A stretch of DNA of 6,312 nucleotides from JAAZGD01 sp964383845 (GTDB taxonomy: Bacteria > Bacillota > Clostridia > Peptostreptococcales > Anaerovoracaceae), in NCBI GenBank assembly GCA_964383845.1, contig CAYLIF010000047.1:1-6312 (forward strand). Direction: 5' to 3'. The notes beneath the pieces were generated by a model that saw only the letters and a program-made list of their open reading frames with translations, was not told the DNA's origin and did no database searches. Made by a program: the position numbers and the translations under genes. Position 1 is the stretch's first letter, and every line of letters starts with the position of its first letter. Shown piece after piece: positions 1 through 6,046 of the stretch.

Positions 1-944
1 CTGATAACTCCGTCAAAGCAACTATTAAAAAGTTCTTTGATAGTCAATCTTTTCGTTAAAGCATACATAATAACTGCAACAACCACACCAGATATAGCTC
101 CCATCAATACATCAACCCCAGTTAAAAGGGTTACTGCAATCATAACAAGAAGTGGAACCAGGAAGGCGATTGGTAATGCTTTTCCATCGTCATGTGTTTC
201 ATGATCCTCTGCGATATGAATCAGGGAAAGGTCTGTTCCCAGCGGAAATACATCTCCTGTTTCTTCTGCTCTTATTGTATCTCTTTTAATAGCCCCTAAC
301 TTGGGAATAACTCCAAATATTTGAAGTAACACTACCGCAATTGCTAGCCATCCGTAGAAAACAAATGGGAGTGCTGAGATATATGCTCCCATACCAGTTC
401 CATCTGCTCCAACAATTCCTTCATTTTCTAATAGGGCTCCAAAGAAAACGGCCCAAGAAGACAATGGAATCAAGATACAAACAGGTGCAGCTACACTATT
501 AACCACATAGCCCAACTGCGTTCTAGGAATGTTCATCTTATCGGTAATCCCCTTCATTGTAGTTGCTACCGCTAAGTTGTTTAAGTAATCATCCAAGAAA
601 ATGATTACTCCAAGAAAAAATGTACCCATTAACGCTTGTCTTTTTGTCTTGATATACTTACCCGCCCATTTACCAAAATCAAGGACGGCACCTGAACGTT
701 CGAAAAGCATTATCAACATACCAAACATGGTAATAACTAAAATCAGCCATTGCAAAGTCTCGTTAGTCATTGATACGTAAAGATAGTTTAACCAAGTGGT
801 CATGAAGCCACTAACACCACCGGCTAAAATTAGCGCCGCCATGGATAGGCCGCATACCATTGCAAAAAGAGTTCGCCTAGTTGAAACCGCTACTACGAGA
901 ATTGTAATAACGGGTAAGACACTTATAATACCAAAATCCCCCAT
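1..944 (-). CDS. NhaC-family Na+/H+ (or substrate/ion) antiporter, 3' end outside window
   Basis: Integral membrane antiporter of the NhaC family (Pfam Na_H_antiporter); such proteins exchange Na+ for H+ and some members exchange organic acids or amino acids, so the substrate is not settled. Only the first 314 codons lie in the window; the reading frame is open to the left edge and family members are usually about 430-500 residues. The ATG at 944 is preceded by AGGAGGAG about seven bases upstream. Hydrophobic segments are visible near residues 5-20, 25-43, 63-82, 105-118, 148-172, 187-214 and 256-295. The family signature is the region from residue 108 to 165, with FLDDYLNNL (116-124), KGITDKM and a later AAPVCILIPLSSW. 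A hydrophilic loop at 215-255 contains an acidic, His-containing patch (AEDHETHDDG, 245-254). It has its own ribosome binding site and follows a terminator, so it is probably transcribed separately from the SLH gene. Confidence 0.92.
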   Translation of the reverse strand, partial: MGDFGIISVLPVITILVVAVSTRRTLFAMVCGLSMAALILAGGVSGFMTTWLNYLYVSMTNETLQWLILVITMFGMLIMLFERSGAVLDFGKWAGKYIKTKRQALMGTFFLGVIIFLDDYLNNLAVATTMKGITDKMNIPRTQLGYVVNSVAAPVCILIPLSSWAVFFGALLENEGIVGADGTGMGAYISALPFVFYGWLAIAVVLLQIFGVIPKLGAIKRDTIRAEETGDVFPLGTDLSLIHIAEDHETHDDGKALPIAFLVPLLVMIAVTLLTGVDVLMGAISGVVVAVIMYALTKRLTIKELFNSCFDGVI

Positions 945-1005
945 AGTTCTCCTCCTAAAATATATTATCGTATATAAATAAACATACAATATCACAATAT
1001 CTCAT
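945..1005 (-). promoter_or_regulatory. Probable promoter region of the antiporter gene
   Basis: This AT-rich stretch lies between the SLH gene's terminator and the antiporter's ribosome binding site, so a promoter is expected here. On the minus strand TTGTGA followed 17 bases later by TATACG, or a downstream GATAAT, could serve as promoter elements; neither pair is close to consensus, and I cannot choose. A perfect tandem repeat of the 8-mer ACAATATC (986-993 and 994-1001 on the plus strand) overlaps the candidate -35 and could be a regulator site. Confidence 0.35.
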
Positions 1006-1045
1006 AAAAAAACAAACTGCAATTATCCGAAAGTTGCAGTTTGTT
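1006..1045 (-). terminator. Intrinsic terminator of the SLH protein gene
   Basis: A perfect 12-bp inverted repeat (1011-1022 with 1034-1045, 11-base loop) is followed on the minus strand by seven U residues (positions 1012 to 1006). It begins 26 bases after the SLH gene's stop codon, which fits Rho-independent termination of that transcript. It separates the SLH gene from the antiporter gene. Confidence 0.88.
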
Positions 1046-1071
1046 AAACTTTAGTTTATATCCCCGGGTTT

Positions 1072-2532
1072 TCATTTAGTAGGGCTGTGTAAATTACCTA
1101 ATGCCAACCATTTACTGCCATCCCACTTAAATCCTAAGCCATCTAAAGCAGTAAAGTTATTTGTACCCTCGATAAAGATTTTGGCTGCCATTTCTTTTTC
1201 TATGAAACTGTTTTCATTTACCCCAGAAAGTGTAGCCCCATCATTAATAGTCATAGTACCTTTTGCCAGTACATATGAGGAACTGCCATCTCGTAACATC
1301 ATTTTATTTATTCTAACATCCCCTGATATAGTTAGTTTTCCAGAGTTTACTATATCATAATCAGTTCCCCTAATATTACCCCCTGAGATTTCAAGGTTAC
1401 CAACACTAGCAATCCCTAGCTTTCCCCCTTTCAGAGTGCCGCCTTTTATTACTGCTTTACCCAAAATACTCTCATTGTTTTGATAGTTATACAAAGCATA
1501 ACTATTTGGTGAAAACAACTCCCCGTTTTCCATAATGAAAGTGCCATAATTGCTTAGGGCCGAATACTTCGTATTTATTACTTTTCCATTTGCGGCTATA
1601 GATTTATCTTTTAATGTTAGTTCCCCTGAGTAGCCTATATAAATTGTAGCTTCTGCATTTGCTGATAATGTCTTGCCGTTAAGGTCAAGGGTTAACTTTT
1701 TCCCTGGAATCATTACTGCATATTGTCCACCTATATCCATAAAATCATAAGAGTCTATCTTGATATCGTCTTGCAATACAATGGTATCTCCGTCCATTAT
1801 GGATTCATCATTAATGGCATCTTTAATGGTACCGTACTCTTTGTTTTGGCTTATATTTATTACCTTTGCCCCATCGCCACCGATAATTAGGTCTCCTTCT
1901 AATATAACATTGTAAATAACAACTGCGAACTGAGCTCTAGTCATATTGGCCTTTGGGGATAATAGATTATTATTTCCTCGAATATATCCCGCTTTAACCA
2001 TAGCTCCCATTCCTGAAGTAGCCCAGCTAGCTACATGAGAAGCATCATTAAATTTTTCTAAATCCTTCCTTGTGCCTTCCTCCATTTTTAAAGCTCTTGC
2101 TAAAATTGTGAAAGCCTCTTGCCGGGTGATGTTATCATTTGGACGCATTTTAGTATCCAGCATCATAGTTCCCATACTTACAGCCTTTTGAATATCGCTG
2201 AAATACCAAGACCCTTCCGAAACGTCAGTTACTCCTAAAAGTTCTGCAGTCTCTTTGGTCCCAAAGGCTCTATTAACAATGGCTGCTGCTTGTGCTCTAG
2301 TAAGAGTATCATTAGGCCTTATATATATTCCGTCTTCCTCATCAAAGCCATTTAAAAGACCATTCCTTACAGCTGCCTTTAATGCGGGGGTTGACCAAAA
2401 GTCTTCATCTGGCATATCCATTATAACTTTTCCCGATTTGTCGGGTGCAGATGTTTGTAGCCCTAATGTGCTTGACGGAAAATAACAGAAGGCTATGGCT
2501 ATGATCACAAATATTATGGATACTTTTTTCAT
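1072..2532 (-). CDS. Secreted SLH-domain cell-surface protein with beta-helix-like C-terminus
   Basis: Exported protein of 486 residues, likely bound non-covalently to the cell wall. The N-terminus is a signal peptide: MKK, a hydrophobic core at about residues 5-17, then small residues ending near residue 24. Three S-layer homology domains follow at about 38-91, 102-148 and 161-210, each carrying a version of the TRAE motif (LTRAQ 77-81, ITRQE 135-139, MTRAQ 197-201). SLH triplets typically bind pyruvylated secondary cell-wall polymers. Residues about 220-440 are a ladder of short alternating strands and Gly/Asn turns (for example LTLDLNGKTLS, LEISGGNIRG, LTISGDVRI), resembling a right-handed beta-helix of the pectate-lyase-like type. 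No catalytic motif is recognisable, so an adhesin or structural role is as likely as an enzyme. AAAGGAAAG lies before the ATG. The gene follows the LuxR-type regulator by 61 bp, and may be its target or cotranscribed with it. Confidence 0.92.
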   Translation of the reverse strand: MKKVSIIFVIIAIAFCYFPSSTLGLQTSAPDKSGKVIMDMPDEDFWSTPALKAAVRNGLLNGFDEEDGIYIRPNDTLTRAQAAAIVNRAFGTKETAELLGVTDVSEGSWYFSDIQKAVSMGTMMLDTKMRPNDNITRQEAFTILARALKMEEGTRKDLEKFNDASHVASWATSGMGAMVKAGYIRGNNNLLSPKANMTRAQFAVVIYNVILEGDLIIGGDGAKVINISQNKEYGTIKDAINDESIMDGDTIVLQDDIKIDSYDFMDIGGQYAVMIPGKKLTLDLNGKTLSANAEATIYIGYSGELTLKDKSIAANGKVINTKYSALSNYGTFIMENGELFSPNSYALYNYQNNESILGKAVIKGGTLKGGKLGIASVGNLEISGGNIRGTDYDIVNSGKLTISGDVRINKMMLRDGSSSYVLAKGTMTINDGATLSGVNENSFIEKEMAAKIFIEGTNNFTALDGLGFKWDGSKWLALGNLHSPTK

Positions 2533-2564
2533 TTTTCTGCTTTCCTTTTTGTTTTCCCTAGTTT

Positions 2565-2582
2565 CGGATTAATTGTAATCCG
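2565..2582 (-). promoter_or_regulatory. Perfect dyad CGGATTA-N4-TAATCCG between regulator and SLH gene
   Basis: Two perfect 7-bp arms separated by four bases lie in the 61-bp gap just upstream of the SLH gene. The size (18 bp) suits an operator for a dimeric HTH protein such as the adjacent LuxR-type regulator; that link is inference. As RNA it would form a small hairpin, but no U-run follows on the minus strand, so it is not a standard terminator. Poor promoter-like elements (TTCAAC, 17 bases, TAATAA) sit at the end of the regulator gene just before it, which would put the dyad in the early transcribed region. Confidence 0.5.
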
Positions 2583-2593
2583 GTTTCGCTTTA

Positions 2594-3337
2594 TTATTTA
2601 AATGATCTTACCAGTTGAATTCTGTTCTTAACATCTAGTTTTGTATAAATATTATGTATATGCTTTTTTACAGTTCCTATTTCTATAAAAAGTTTTTTAC
2701 TGATTTCTTCATTACTTAAGCCGTCTAAGACTAGCCTAACTATTTGGAGTTCTCGACCAGTAAGTTGTAACTCATTTTTAACAGTTATAATATCCTTAGC
2801 AGAATTAGCACTCTCTTTGTTGTATTCAAATCGAATTTTAGTCAGGAGATGCTTATGGAGTTGATTTAATATAAAAACATCTTTGTCGCTAAAGTCTCCC
2901 ATTTTTTTAGAGCGAAAAAGCGAAAGTGCTCCATAACAAACACCTTTTTCTGCAATACATAAGGCCAAAGGATACTCTAAACCGTGAGCTAAGAACTCAT
3001 TATAGAAGGGAGTATTTTCTCTAATGCTATCTTGGAACAAGTCGGTTTCTTTATAGGCAATTGGCCTGCCCGTCTTGAAAATTGGCACAGTATAATCCAT
3101 CTCCTCACCGTAAGCTAGATAATTATCTATGTCCCTTTGACACATATTGTTGGCCAAAGGCTTATAGAACAGTTTTTCTCCCTGGGGATTACCTAGGTAA
3201 AAAGAAGCCGAAGAATTGGGTATTAGAATAGCAAGCAAATCCATAAGGTTGATTCGCATCTCGTCTAGCCCTTCTGTATCATGAATCATGTGGGTTATTT
3301 CATTGAGAAATATCCACTCTTTTTCTTTTAACAACAC
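2594..3337 (-). CDS. LuxR/NarL-type HTH transcriptional regulator with GAF-like sensor half
   Basis: DNA-binding regulator of 247 residues. Residues 190-247 form a typical LuxR (GerE-type) helix-turn-helix: LTGRELQIVRLVLDGLSNEEIS, then a recognition-helix region TVKKHIHNIYTKLDVKNR. Residues about 5-170 look like a GAF-like sensor fold (alternating helices and strands, with a CIAEKGVCYGALSLF stretch near 127-141, then a closing helix at 151-170). No phospho-acceptor receiver domain is present, so it is probably controlled by a small ligand or redox/metabolic signal; the ligand is unknown. The start is GTG at 3337, supported by AAAGGAG five bases upstream; a TTG one codon later is possible but less well placed. 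The gene has its own extended -10 promoter and precedes the SLH protein gene in the same direction, which makes that gene the nearest candidate target. Confidence 0.9.
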   Translation of the reverse strand: MLLKEKEWIFLNEITHMIHDTEGLDEMRINLMDLLAILIPNSSASFYLGNPQGEKLFYKPLANNMCQRDIDNYLAYGEEMDYTVPIFKTGRPIAYKETDLFQDSIRENTPFYNEFLAHGLEYPLALCIAEKGVCYGALSLFRSKKMGDFSDKDVFILNQLHKHLLTKIRFEYNKESANSAKDIITVKNELQLTGRELQIVRLVLDGLSNEEISKKLFIEIGTVKKHIHNIYTKLDVKNRIQLVRSFK

Positions 3338-3366
3338 TTTAGCTCCTTTCTTAAGAATTACTTACT

Positions 3367-3393
3367 ATTATACCACGTAAAATAATTAATCAA
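3367..3393 (-). promoter_or_regulatory. Extended -10 promoter of the LuxR-type regulator gene
   Basis: On the minus strand TGGTATAAT (3375 to 3367) is a perfect -10 hexamer with an extended TGn motif. A TTGATT at 3393-3388 is a -35 candidate, but its 15-base spacing is short; an extended -10 can compensate. Transcription would start near 3360 and give a leader of about 22 bases before the GTG. Confidence 0.72.
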
Positions 3394-3407
3394 CCATATT
3401 CTTGAAA

Positions 3408-3436
3408 ATGCAAAATACACCTCACTTTATGCAAAA
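3408..3436 (-). repeat. Direct repeat ATGCAAAA, 21 bp apart, upstream of the regulator promoter
   Basis: The plus-strand 8-mer ATGCAAAA occurs at 3408-3415 and again at 3429-3436. The copies are two helical turns apart and centred about 50 and 72 bases upstream of the predicted start of the LuxR-type regulator's transcript. The distal copy overlaps the U-tract of the neighbouring terminator. Such phased repeats can be activator sites, but chance in AT-rich DNA is a real possibility. Confidence 0.3.
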
Positions 3437-3461
3437 AATGCCGACCCTGCGTGGGCCGGCA
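3433..3461 (-). terminator. Intrinsic terminator of the hbd gene
   Basis: A GC-rich 9-bp stem (3439-3447 with 3453-3461, one G-U pair when read on the minus strand, loop of five) is followed by six U residues (3438 to 3433). It lies 38 bases past the stop codon of the dehydrogenase gene. This is the strongest terminator in the window and isolates the upstream genes from the regulator/SLH unit. Confidence 0.93.
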
Positions 3462-3499
3462 CTCTCTTTATACATCTTTTTATGATTTTGACTAAAATA

Positions 3500-4354
3500 C
3501 TATTTTTTGTAGTCGTAGAAACCTTCACCAGTTTTTCTACCCAGCTTGTTACCACGAACCATTTTTACAAGAAGGGGATGCGGTCTATATTTAGAATCTC
3601 CGAATTCTTTATGAAGAGTTTCCATAATAGCCAAGCATACATCTAGTCCAACTAAATCTCCAAGTGCCAAAGGACCCATTGGATGGTTTGCTCCAAGCAT
3701 CATGGCTTGGTCGATATCTTCTTTAGTGGCTACGCCTTCAGCATAAATTCCGATTCCTTCATTAATCAATGGAATCAATATTCTATTTACTACAAATCCA
3801 GGAGCTTCCTCTACATCAACAGGAGTCTTTCCTAGGGATTTAGTAAGCTCTAATATTGTGGCTCTTGTATCATCAGATGTAGCCAGCCCACGAACGATTT
3901 CAACTAGCTTCATCATTGGAACTGGATTAAAGAAGTGCATTCCAATAATCTTGTCAGGTCTATTAGTTGCATTTGCAATCTCTGTTATTGAAAGTGCAGA
4001 TGTGTTGGTTGCAAAAATAGTGTCAGCCTTGCAAAGTTCGTCCAACTCTTTGAATAGAGCCTTCTTGTTGTCCATATCTTCAGTAGCCGCTTCAATGATC
4101 AGATCTGCGTCTTTTACGATTTCTAGCTCTGTGGAACCTTTGATTCTTGCAAATACTGTAGCTTTTTCTTCTTCAGTCATCTTGCCTTTTTCTACCATTC
4201 TGTTTAGGTTCTTTTCAACAGTCTTTAGACCACCATCTACAGATGTTTGTCTTCTTGCTCTTAGTACAACTTCATAACCATTTTGAGCCAGTACTTGAAT
4301 GATTCCAGCACCCATAGTTCCCGTACCTAGTACTCCAACTTTTTTAATGTTCAT
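3500..4354 (-). CDS. hbd: 3-hydroxybutyryl-CoA dehydrogenase, probably NADP(H)-preferring
   Basis: Cytoplasmic enzyme that interconverts acetoacetyl-CoA and (S)-3-hydroxybutyryl-CoA, the second step of the butyrate/butanol pathway. From the ATG at 4354 it is 284 residues, matching the family length of about 282. The frame is open for 23 more codons upstream, but AAAGGAGG four bases before 4354 and the family alignment fix this start. The Rossmann motif GTGTMGAG is at residues 10-17. Catalytic residues are in place: Ser119 in NTSAL, His140 in GMHFFNP, Glu152 and Asn190 in PGFVVNR. The C-terminal domain has the usual ANHPMGPLALGDLVGLD. The loop after the second beta-strand reads LRARRQT (31-37); the Asp that binds the adenosine ribose of NAD in relatives is Ala33, followed by two Arg, which suggests NADP(H). 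No thiolase, crotonase, acyl-CoA dehydrogenase or Etf gene is in the window, so it stands apart from a bcs-type operon. Confidence 0.95.
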   Translation of the reverse strand: MNIKKVGVLGTGTMGAGIIQVLAQNGYEVVLRARRQTSVDGGLKTVEKNLNRMVEKGKMTEEEKATVFARIKGSTELEIVKDADLIIEAATEDMDNKKALFKELDELCKADTIFATNTSALSITEIANATNRPDKIIGMHFFNPVPMMKLVEIVRGLATSDDTRATILELTKSLGKTPVDVEEAPGFVVNRILIPLINEGIGIYAEGVATKEDIDQAMMLGANHPMGPLALGDLVGLDVCLAIMETLHKEFGDSKYRPHPLLVKMVRGNKLGRKTGEGFYDYKK

Positions 4355-4358
4355 ATTG

Positions 4359-4366
4359 CCTCCTTT
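4359..4366 (-). promoter_or_regulatory. Ribosome binding site that fixes the hbd start
   Basis: AAAGGAGG on the minus strand sits four bases upstream of the ATG at 4354. The open frame continues upstream to 4423, but that extension has no ribosome binding site, is rich in aromatic residues unlike the family, and overlaps the putative promoter. Confidence 0.85.
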
Positions 4367-4422
4367 GATTTTGGTATATATTATCACTCTATAACTTTTA
4401 AAATAAAATACATATCGAATCA

Positions 4423-4452
4423 AGTATACAGTATATTATTATCTTTGCAAAG
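4423..4452 (-). promoter_or_regulatory. Probable hbd promoter with palindrome over the -35
   Basis: On the minus strand TTGCAA (4450-4445), a 16-base spacer and TATACT (4428-4423) form a reasonable SigA-type promoter. It would give a leader of about 60 bases before the hbd ATG. The -35 lies inside a perfect 10-bp palindrome, CTTTGCAAAG (4443-4452), which could be a repressor site. Other AT-rich -10-like boxes (such as GATAAT) lie nearer the gene, so the assignment is tentative. Confidence 0.5.
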
Positions 4453-4522
4453 GTCTCTTAAGCAGATTTTTTCTATTTTTTACATTTGTTGCTCCAATTG
4501 AGAGTTTTCAGATAATAGTCCT

Positions 4523-5929
4523 TTAAATATCTAGCATGGAGTTCTCTTCTTTTGCTACTCCAATCATTATTGCACATTCAAGTCTTTTTTTAAATAGTTC
4601 ACAACCATATTTGTAAATCCCCTGAAGGTCTCCTGTAGCATGGTATGAGTTTGCAGCGCAACCGCCACTGCAGTATAGTTTTGCCCAGCAATCTTGGCAT
4701 TCTTGAGTGGTCAAAGACGTGGCTTCGAATTTGGCTGCTACTTGTGGATCAATAATTCCTGTCCATATATCTCCCATCCTGAATGTTTCGTCTCCTACAA
4801 ATTGATGGCAGGGATACAAGTCTCCCCAAGGAGTAACTGCTAGGTATTCTGTGCCTGATCCACAACCCAATAATCTTTTGTAAATGCAGGGGCCTGCTGT
4901 TAGATCCAACATATAATGGTAAAAGGTAAAGCCTTTGCCTTCTTTGTCCCGGCGAATCATTTCCACTGCTAGCTCTTCGTATTGGTTTTTTAAGAATTCC
5001 AAATCCTCTTCTTTAAATGCATAGCTTTCTTCTGGGGAGCATACTACTGGTTCCATTGACAACTGATTAAAACCTAAGTCCGCCATATGGTAAAGGTCTT
5101 TAGTGAAGTCACAATTGTCTCTCGTGAAAGTTCCTCGAATGTAGTATTCTTTGTCTCCTCTTTTTTCTACAAATCGTTGAAAGAGTGGAACTATTTTTTC
5201 ATAGCTTCCCTGTCCTTGAGTGGTTCGTCTCAACTTATCATGTATCTCTTTTCGTCCATCCAAACTTAAAACCACATTATCCATCTCCCTATTGGAAAAA
5301 TCCATAATTTCATCATCTAAAAGTAGGCCATTAGTTGTTAGGGTGAAACGAAAATTTTTGTTGGCCGTCTTTTCTTTTTCTCTGGCGTAGGCCACTACTT
5401 CTTTTACTACATCCCAGTTCATCAAAGGTTCTCCCCCGAAAAAATCCACTTCCAAGTTCCTTCGATTGCCTGATGACTCTATAAGAAAGTCCATGGCTTT
5501 TTTACCTATTTCTGCAGTCATCAATGCGCGATCACCTTTATATTTACCTTGGCTGGCAAAGCAGTAGTCGCAAGTCATGTTGCAAGTATGAGCCACGTGA
5601 AGACATAGTGCTTTTACTTCATGTTGAGAAGATTCCGCTTCACTTTTATCCCAAAGTTGAAGGGAAAGATCCTTCCACGACTCATCAGAAGTGAAGAGTT
5701 TTCCTTGACGGATAAGTTCCTCAATGTCCTGAAAGATTATTTGTATTTCTTCACTATTTATAGTTGGGTCCTTTTTGTATTTTTTTAAGACCTCTTTAGT
5801 TATAGCTTCTTGGGAAAAGTCTTTATATCTCATAATTACATCAAAAGCCACCGGGTCCACTTGGTGAACAGATCCGCTGGGAATGTCTAAAACTATATAA
5901 TAACCATTTAGTTGATAGCCATGGATCAT
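4523..5929 (-). CDS. scfB: SCIFF peptide maturase (radical SAM/SPASM thioether synthase)
   Basis: Radical S-adenosylmethionine enzyme that forms Cys-derived thioether cross-links in the SCIFF precursor; characterised relatives are CteB and Tte1186. Length is 468 residues. Residues 1-85 form a PqqD-like RiPP recognition element that should bind the leader. The radical SAM core has the CxxxCxxC [4Fe-4S] motif at Cys116, Cys120 and Cys123 (CNMTCDYC), followed by FFGGEP at 163-168 and a SLDG motif at 222-225. The C-terminal SPASM domain offers cysteines for two auxiliary clusters: Cys348, Cys356, Cys374, then CxxCx5CxxxC at 411, 414, 420, 424, and Cys443. All expected ligands seem present, so the enzyme looks intact. 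ACAGGAG lies eight to nine bases before the ATG. The precursor gene lies 106 bp upstream in the same direction with a terminator between them. No clear terminator follows the maturase, so readthrough into hbd is possible. Confidence 0.96.
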   Translation of the reverse strand: MIHGYQLNGYYIVLDIPSGSVHQVDPVAFDVIMRYKDFSQEAITKEVLKKYKKDPTINSEEIQIIFQDIEELIRQGKLFTSDESWKDLSLQLWDKSEAESSQHEVKALCLHVAHTCNMTCDYCFASQGKYKGDRALMTAEIGKKAMDFLIESSGNRRNLEVDFFGGEPLMNWDVVKEVVAYAREKEKTANKNFRFTLTTNGLLLDDEIMDFSNREMDNVVLSLDGRKEIHDKLRRTTQGQGSYEKIVPLFQRFVEKRGDKEYYIRGTFTRDNCDFTKDLYHMADLGFNQLSMEPVVCSPEESYAFKEEDLEFLKNQYEELAVEMIRRDKEGKGFTFYHYMLDLTAGPCIYKRLLGCGSGTEYLAVTPWGDLYPCHQFVGDETFRMGDIWTGIIDPQVAAKFEATSLTTQECQDCWAKLYCSGGCAANSYHATGDLQGIYKYGCELFKKRLECAIMIGVAKEENSMLDI

Positions 5930-5979
5930 GGGTGCTTCTCCTGTTTCTATAATGATATCTTTGCTCTAAATTATCTGGA

Positions 5980-6009
5980 TTATTAAACTTGTGCTTTGTG
6001 GGTTGCCAA
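5980..6009 (-). promoter_or_regulatory. Possible separate promoter for the maturase gene
   Basis: Just past the SCIFF terminator, TTGGCA (6009-6004) and TAATAA (5985-5980) on the minus strand are 18 bases apart. This would start a transcript about 44 bases before the maturase ATG. Both boxes are imperfect. The maturase could instead rely wholly on readthrough from the precursor promoter. Confidence 0.35.
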
Positions 6010-6010
6010 C

Positions 6011-6046
6011 AAAAAAAATAAGGGCTAGCTTGCCCCTACTTTTTTT
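6011..6046 (-). terminator. Terminator/attenuator overlapping the SCIFF stop codon
   Basis: On the minus strand GGGC (6035-6032) pairs with GCCC (6025-6022) around a six-base loop. The stem extends outward through mixed A-U, U-A and G-U pairs into an A-run facing a run of eight U residues (6018 to 6011). The upstream arm contains the last Lys codons and the TAG stop of the SCIFF gene, so terminating ribosomes could influence folding. It probably stops most precursor transcripts and lets a minority continue into the maturase. The seven T residues at 6040-6046 could also let it act on the plus strand, but no plus-strand gene needs it. Confidence 0.85.

Noticed and set aside
796..981. Plus-strand open frame of 61 codons
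   Set aside because: It lies antisense to the clearly coding antiporter gene, has no ribosome binding site and no recognisable protein features.
2255..2485. Plus-strand open frame of 76 codons
   Set aside because: It is antisense to the conserved SLH domains and signal-peptide region of the surface protein; only one strand can be the main coding strand and the SLH reading is unmistakable.
3858..4277. Plus-strand open frame of 139 codons
   Set aside because: It is the longest antisense frame but runs opposite to the catalytic core of hbd, is rich in Ser/Val/Ile as expected from a reversed coding strand, and resembles no family I know.
4355..4423. N-terminal extension of hbd by 23 codons
   Set aside because: The extension has no ribosome binding site and covers a promoter-like region, while the ATG at 4354 has AAAGGAGG and gives the family's usual N-terminus right before the Rossmann motif.
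4453..4522. Possible terminator after the maturase
   Set aside because: A small CAATTG-centred palindrome and A/T runs are present, but I found no stem of useful length followed by a U-run on the minus strand.
5087..5269. Plus-strand open frame of 60 codons
   Set aside because: It is antisense to the radical SAM core of the maturase, with no ribosome binding site or promoter.
5945..6010. Additional small gene between the maturase and the SCIFF precursor
   Set aside because: The gap has a terminator and AT-rich DNA; there is no open frame with a start and ribosome binding site other than that of the maturase.
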